Source of the DNA: Populus alba
Lineage: Eukaryota > Streptophyta > Magnoliopsida > Malpighiales > Salicaceae
Assembly (NCBI RefSeq): GCF_005239225.2
Contig: NC_133295.1
Span: 13,082,001-13,146,000, forward strand
Length of the DNA stretch: 64,000 nt
Reading direction: 5' to 3'
The notes under the pieces are model-generated. The model did no database searches. It saw nothing but the letters and a program-made list of their open reading frames with translations, and was not told the DNA's origin. Positions 59,053-64,000 of the stretch are shown in pieces. Positions within the stretch are counted from its first letter, which is position 1; each line of letters starts with the position of its first letter. Both the position numbers and the translations under genes were made by a program.

Positions 59053-59937
59053 TCAAAGGCTAAGAAACTCCCCCCCCCCATTATTAGTGTAGAGAGTGAC
59101 TATACGGTGCTTGAAATAATTCTCAACAATGGCTTTATAACGTGTAAAAACATCATGAACATCAGATTTTCGTTTAAGGGGATAAAACCAGACATATTTG
59201 GTGAAATGATCAACAAATATGACATAGTATTTGAAACCTGCAGAAGACATAATTGGAGAAGTCCAAACATCAGAGAAAACAATTTGCAATGGATGTGTAG
59301 AGACAAGAGTGGAAGTAGAGAATGGCAACTTATGACTTTTATTGCAAAGGCAGGCATTACAGGAGAAATCAGAAGTGATAGATGCAGATGATGCTAAATG
59401 AGAATTAGTGAGAACATGTTTTAAAATAGGAAATGCTGGATGTCCTAAGCGACTGTGCCAGATTGCACATGTGGTTTTGGTAGTAGAGAAGGCGAGAAGT
59501 GGGGGAGATTGTGGTTTTGAAGCCGGCCATTCATACACTCCATCCTTAACACTGCCTTGAAAGAGAATTGCCCTCGTTTGAAGATCCTTCACAAAGAACA
59601 GAGAAGGTAAGAACTCGACAGAAACATTATTAGTGACACAAAATTGATAAACAGAAATCAAGTTTCTTTGCATAGTTGGTACACATAGAACATTAGACAA
59701 TGTAAAGGATGATGTAGGAGAGGATAGATGTGTAGAACCGGTGTATGTAATTGGAAGATTGGTACCATCGCCTATCATAACATCATCTGATCCACTGTAA
59801 GGAGAGTGCAGTGATAAATTTTCCAAATCTGCTGTTACATGATGAGAGGCACCACTGTCAAGTAACCATGTAGGAGAGGGTGATGAGTTGTTGGCAACAA
59901 AGTTCACTCGTGGCTGCCAAGAAGAAGAAGAGTGTTA
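59053..59937 (-). pseudogene. Element 3 protease and integrase N-half
   Basis: Follows the in-frame TAA at 59935-59937 that separates it from gag. The protease motif WLLDSGASHHVT, GAG-pre-integrase IWHSRLGHPAF and the integrase start (VFSDVWTSP, VDHFTKYVWFYPL) are visible. It ends at TGA 59053-59055, just after a ten-G run that makes NNGGGEF. Confidence 0.85.
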
Positions 59938-60908
59938 GGAGGCTGAAGATTCAGTATTAGTGGCATTTGTTGGAACTAACTGAAATGATGGGCATCGTTT
60001 GGCTGTATGACCCTGAATGCCACATATTTGGCAGAAGCCTTGATATGGGCGCAGAGGAGGATGAGCTGGACGATAATTAGGGCGATTGAAGGCAGGCCTG
60101 AAAGTACTGGGAGGAGAAGAACGCCAGAATTGGGAATTAACAGATGATGTAGAAGGAGGGCGAAAGGTGAAGGATGAACGAGTATTACGCCATGTAGGAG
60201 AACTCTTTTGTGTAAGATTGGCAGTAATGGGAAGGGGTGTTGCATGGGAGGAGGACATGGCTTCAAAAGAAAGAAGCTTTTCATGCAGTTCATCAAATGA
60301 AATAGAAGTATCACGTGCTTGAACTGCACGAACAAGCTTTTTATAGTCTTCATCAAGACCATCCAAGATTGTATCAGTGAGGTCTTCGGGATCCATGGGT
60401 GCACCTAATATAGCCAGTTCATCAGCAATGGCTTTGATAGAGTGAAGAAATTCAGTAATAGATTGAGATCCTTTGGATGGATGTTTGAGCTGGTTTTTTA
60501 TTTGCTTGATACGACCACGTGAAGGTTTAGCATACGTCTTGGCCAAGATATTCCAAGCTTCTTGAGCAGTCTTTGCACAAGCAATGAAAGGAATGATCGT
60601 GGGAGAAAGAGATCCTATCAAGGCATTAAGCAGAAGCTTATCCTGACGAATCCAAAACTTATGAGAGGGATTTGTTATTGTGACGTTGTCTACAATAATA
60701 GGGTTGGGAGGGCAGGGTGTGGATCCATCGATGTATCCAATGAGATCATATCCAATGACTAAGGTTTCAAACTGAAGTTTCCAGGAAAGTTTGTGGATGT
60801 GAGTTTGAGAGGTGTTTGTGCAGTGGTATTTATTGTTATAAGAGAAACTTCTTGGTGAGGAAGGCTGGAAGAAGAGAAGGTAGTTGCTGAGTCGATTTGT
60901 GTTGTCAT
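59935..60908 (-). pseudogene. Element 3 gag
   Basis: The start ATG is 60906-60908. The N-terminal ~40 residues and the rest are in different frames, with a break near 60.78 kb. The body has the UBN2 gag helices (AQEAWNILAKTYAKPS, QSITEFLHSIKAIADELA) and one CCHC knuckle CQICGIQGHTAKRC near its end. Confidence 0.83.
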
Positions 60909-60988
60909 GTTTTTGTTTTGAATAAAAAAAAAAAGATCGATAGGTTGTAACAGAAGAAAGAAGAACTAATGAAGAATAGACTTAAGCA

Positions 60989-61000
60989 GCTCTGATACCA
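60989..61000 (-). other. Primer-binding site of element 3
   Basis: Minus-strand TGGTATCAGAGC directly adjoining the 5' LTR. Confidence 0.88.
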
Positions 61001-61225
61001 TGATGGACGAAATGTTTTACACAATGTTCAGTCATTCTTATTAATCAATTAAGCTATACATATAGGTTTACAAGAAACTATCAAAGCCTAAATACAGGGA
61101 AGGATAAGTTACAAGAACAAAGATAAGTTGTAGCTGTTGCTGAATATAAGGAAATTCAAATATGGAAGACTTGATCTTTAGAAGACTTGATTTTCAGCTT
61201 GATAATGTTGATCTTCATTCTAATA
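61001..61225 (-). repeat. 5' LTR of element 3
   Basis: 225 bp. It carries a 16-bp duplication near 61165-61195 that is absent from the 3' LTR. Confidence 0.9.
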
Positions 61226-61589
61226 GGAAGAACCGCTGCCTTAGCCGATCAACCTGTAAAATACATCACGTAAGGGATTTCGGTCAGTAATAACAACAAT
61301 AATAGCACAACTAGGTAACCCAAAAGCATAAAATTCTAATTAAATTTGGTGATAGGAATTGTTTAAAAAAGATAAAAAAAAATATTTTAATTAACCGAAC
61401 AAGACTTTAAATTTTTATTATATTTCTATATATAAATTTTGTAATGCCGAAATTTAATATCATTTTTTTGTGAAAAATCTAATTATCATCATTTATATAT
61501 ATATAAAAAATTAGGGACCTTTGGTCTATCTGAATAATAAAAATAGATTATAAAGCCTGATTAACAAATTATGGAGTGATAATAACCAT

Positions 61590-61591
61590 TA

Positions 61592-61621
<30 letters not shown>
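61590..61621. repeat. ATT microsatellite
   Basis: About ten att units in an intron of gene D. Confidence 0.9.
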
Positions 61622-61623
<2 letters not shown>

Positions 61624-62097
61624 ATGGCAAACAATTCATGATACCAATGGCTGTGAATTCTAATTTATTGGTAAAACAGAAACAAAGCTAAAGCCTAAAG
61701 TACTAGAAAAACACAATCCATCAGTTGAAAACAATTAATTTACCTTATCTTTAAACTTCTCCTCCTCTAATTCATAGCTAGGCAAAGCAGTGACGTACCT
61801 CCACCTTCATTTTATATTAATAATAAGAACACAAAGAATTAGCACCGGTCGAAAACTATACCAATCAAGAAATTTAAGTTAATAAATGAAACTTAAGAAA
61901 TAATACCATTTCAAAAAACCATATTTAAATTCAAAACTTAAATTATTAGTTGATACCTAAAGAATTAATGACTTTATATTAACTCATTAAAAAATATATT
62001 TAGTTTTGGATTTAATTTGATCCCCTCTTCATTTCATGGTTAACTAAAAGTGGCTTGAGTTTTATGTCAATTGAAAATAAAAGAAATTAGTAAAGCG

Positions 62098-62142
62098 CCC
62101 CCCCCCCCCACACACACACAGATATATATATATATATATATA
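62098..62142. repeat. Compound C / CA / TA low-complexity tract
   Basis: A run of C, then alternating ca, then alternating ta, in an intron of gene D. Confidence 0.9.
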
Positions 62143-63348
62143 AGCATACGTTAAGGGATCGAAGGAATCGACCTACATTAAAAAAATCACCCAGAGGAGT
62201 CTACTTAGAATTAATCACAGCAATTATTCCATATATATCTGTATAATTATTTACCAGAGGAAAGATTATGAGAAATTGTTTTGCAGAGAATTAATCGCAA
62301 CAATTATTTCATATATAATGACTAAGGAGATTATGTGCACAACAACGTACCTTCTGAATATCTTCCCTCAGACTACCTTCTAGACGTTTAAGTGGAGTCT
62401 ACTCAGAATTAGAGACATAGCTAGCTTCATCAGTATATGCTAGAAATATTTATCACATACAAATTGTGATATTGCAGGTTACGGAAAATAGTTTTTTATT
62501 CAGAAAATCTCTCTATTTATAAAAAAATAGACAAAGAATCATTAAATTCATTCTTTAGTTCCTAAACTAAAAATTCATTAATGGTAGGCACAGCTACTTA
62601 AAGCAATTAGTAGATTAATTATTTAATGTTTAATTAATGCAAAGTTTAGTTAATTTATACTTGGCCTCTTTCCCTGGCGCTGTCCGATCCCTCCACGTCC
62701 ATGGCAATTGTGAAAAGCTCGATACCAGTACCCTTCCCAATCCAAATGCCTTGGGCTGTTTGACTCCTCAGAATATATATAAGCTAAATTATCTTTCATG
62801 GCAGGGTGTAAAACTAGTAAATCAATATACGAATCCTCCTTTCTAAAACAAATTAAAGAATACCAAACCTTCCTTCTTCTGCATCCATCATTCTGAAATT
62901 TGTCTGAAAGAGCTTGTTCAAGAGGGTGCTCCTCCCTGTTCACCAAAGAAGGTAAATTGAACAATTTATACTCTTTCTCTGCATGCTAGTGTGTGATAAA
63001 CACACAGATCACTACAGAAACTATGTAAAAAGAATACATACCGCCACTTTGGGGGCCCGTAATTGCAACAACAGCATAGGAGAGACCGCGTTGTGAGAGG
63101 TTGGTGGTCCTCGTGAAGTTTTCGAGTCCTTGCATGTTTAAAACACCGTCACCGCTAATCAGTTGGAAGCGGCAACAATCTCCCGCCATTACTGTTACCC
63201 AACTTTGGACGTGTTTTTAGGTTAGTGAATTAGATGTAAAGGATTCTCTGGGAAACTCAAGTTTTGATTATTATTTTCTAGGATTGTTTACACAGATTAA
63301 GTTTACAGTACTTTGTTTCAAACTACGCGAGGTGTGGTACTATGTAGA

Positions 63349-63815
63349 TGTTAGGTATTGCCATTAGTGGGACTACCCCACCACCAAGCAAGTGGCCACC
63401 ACCACCAAGCAAGTGGCAGCAACCTTTGTTGAAGAAGATGGCAGCCACCATTGACTCCCATGTGCAGCTGCTGGAAAGAAGAAGAGAAGCCACCATCCTG
63501 CCTATAAATAGGCACCATACAAAGAGAGCTATGTGAGAGTTGAGAGAACGTGAGAATGAAGTGAAGAGAAAGAGGTGCTGCCATGGGCAGCAACCCTGCA
63601 GCCATTGCAGCTGCGAGAATAGTGAGTTGAGTTGAGTGGATGTGCCTCCTCCTCCATGTATTTATTGTATCCTTTCTCTAATCTCTAAATAAATGGACTC
63701 TCTCCCGTGGATGTAGGCGGTTTTGCCGAACCACGTAAAATATTGTGTCTCAGTGTGCTTATCCCTCCTATGAGCAATTATTAGTTCATCACCGGTCCCC
63801 AGATTCCGCCTAACA
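63349..63815 (+). repeat. LTR of a fourth retrotransposon (5' LTR, plus strand)
   Basis: 467 bp with inverted ends TGTTAGG...CCTAACA, followed by a 2-base spacer and a primer-binding site. Inside, the 19-base word ccaccaccaagcaagtggc and a near copy lie side by side at about 63379-63417. A TATAAATA box (63503-63510) could be the element promoter. It starts 160 bp upstream of the gene D ATG. The partner LTR and coding region lie beyond the window. Confidence 0.85.
63503..63510 (+). promoter_or_regulatory. TATA box inside the LTR
   Basis: TATAAATA in the middle of the LTR, the usual place for an LTR promoter. Confidence 0.6.
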
Positions 63816-63817
63816 AT

Positions 63818-63829
63818 TGGTATCAGAGC
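63818..63829 (+). other. Primer-binding site of element 4
   Basis: TGGTATCAGAGC, initiator Met-tRNA type, as in the other three elements. The following 170 bp to the window end are untranslated leader or the start of gag; no clear start codon context is seen. Confidence 0.85.
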
Positions 63830-64000
63830 TTTTGGTTTAAAGTGGTGTTTGATCTTTGCTCAAAAATGAAAGTTGTCAAAATGGTGTTTTGACCATTCCA
63901 CTGTGTAGAGGAGGACGATACAAAGCCATTGGTGAAAACGGCGTCAAAATCGGACGTCGGACATGGCTGCACTCTCCATCACTCTCCGGCAAGGCGTCTG

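Larger units (their letters stand above)
56506..61225 (-). mobile_element. Ty1/copia LTR retrotransposon, element 3 (older, TA...CA LTR)
   Basis: LTRs 61001-61225 (5', 225 bp) and 56506-56714 (3', 209 bp); the 16-bp length difference is a tandem duplication in the 5' LTR, and there are a few substitutions. The target duplication is GGAAG (56501-56505, 61226-61230). The initiator Met-tRNA primer site is at 60989-61000. The LTR begins TATTAGAATG in the element sense, not TG. Gag and pol share one frame, broken by one frameshift in gag and three in-frame stops. Inserted in exon 10 of RHD3-like gene D. Confidence 0.93.
55970..63189 (-). pseudogene. RHD3/SEY1-like gene D, broken and interrupted by element 3
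   Basis: The most diverged copy, closer to standard RHD3 in some exons (RQRFFHSISPGGLAGD). Exon 1 is 63042-63189 (ATG 63189). Exons 2 and 3 (about 62870-62937, 62662-62768) show GPQSGGRST instead of GKST, and SQTAQGIW instead of QTTKGIW, so both nucleotide-binding motifs are altered. Exons 4-6 are missing. Exon 7 is about 62351-62398. Exon 8 keeps only its end (near 62180-62205). Exon 9 (near 61745-61800) has a small insertion and a stop. Exon 10 is split by element 3 (61226-61253 and 56370-56505). Exon 11 (56214-56282) has an in-frame TGA where relatives have Arg in the TVRCEE motif. A last exon piece (GPEPKFRKKL) runs into an acidic repeat tail ending at 55970. Confidence 0.82.

Noticed and set aside
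59935..59937. Programmed stop read-through between gag and pol in element 3
   Set aside because: Two further in-frame stops and a frameshift in the same element make simple decay the better explanation.
62650..62964. 104-codon frame across 62650-62964
   Set aside because: It reads through the intron between exons 2 and 3 of gene D in the wrong frame for both exons.
1..64000. CRISPR arrays, tRNA or rRNA genes
   Set aside because: No regularly spaced identical repeats or RNA-gene structures were seen; initiator-tRNA-like words occur only as retrotransposon primer sites.

Overview
The window is nuclear DNA from a flowering plant. Genes have many short exons with GT-AG introns, intergenic DNA is AT-rich, and there are several Ty1/copia LTR retrotransposons. 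A woody eudicot such as poplar or willow would fit, but that is only an impression from gene style and repeat content. There are no bacterial features, CRISPR arrays or RNA genes that I can support.

Layout. (1) 264-600: decayed RNase H piece of a non-LTR retroelement. (2) 1616-7244, minus: a complete 16-exon ArgJ gene (chloroplast glutamate N-acetyltransferase of arginine synthesis, 481 aa), with one GC-AG intron. (3) 9.2-63.2 kb, minus: a tandem array of genes for RHD3/SEY1-type (atlastin-like) ER-shaping GTPases. Copy A (14569-22821) is intact over 20 exons and 756 codons. Copy B (26843-35124) is a close duplicate with a one-base insertion in exon 8. Copy C (35785-48536) is decayed. C' (23560-25079) is a duplicated 3' stub of C. 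Copy D (55970-63189) is heavily damaged. Copies A with C', and B with the 3' part of C, lie in two direct blocks of about 11.5 kb (9199-25745, not counting an inserted transposon, and 26505-38045). A single block duplication therefore explains A/B and C'/C.

Three nearly complete copia elements, all on the minus strand, have landed in the array. Element 1 (9579-14537, duplication AGTAC) lies 31 bp beyond the stop codon of A. Element 2 (41848-47474, duplication CTTTC) lies in intron 5 of C, just past the splice donor. Element 3 (56506-61225, duplication GGAAG) lies inside exon 10 of D. A fourth LTR with its primer-binding site (63349-63829, plus strand) starts 160 bp upstream of D and runs out of the window. 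Each of the first three has an empty counterpart site in a sister copy, so the insertion points can be read directly.

The most interesting biology is at the 3' ends of the GTPase copies. A, B and C' share the RHD3 body up to the same intron, but their last exon does not encode the usual two-pass membrane hairpin and long cytosolic tail. Each has a different short hydrophobic ending: copy A carries an 11-residue repeat in five units, and D ends in an acidic tail built on a 51-bp tandem duplication. A row of paired palindromes lies just upstream of A and, partly lost, of B. The exon borders given here are hand-derived from splice consensus and family conservation, not from transcript data.
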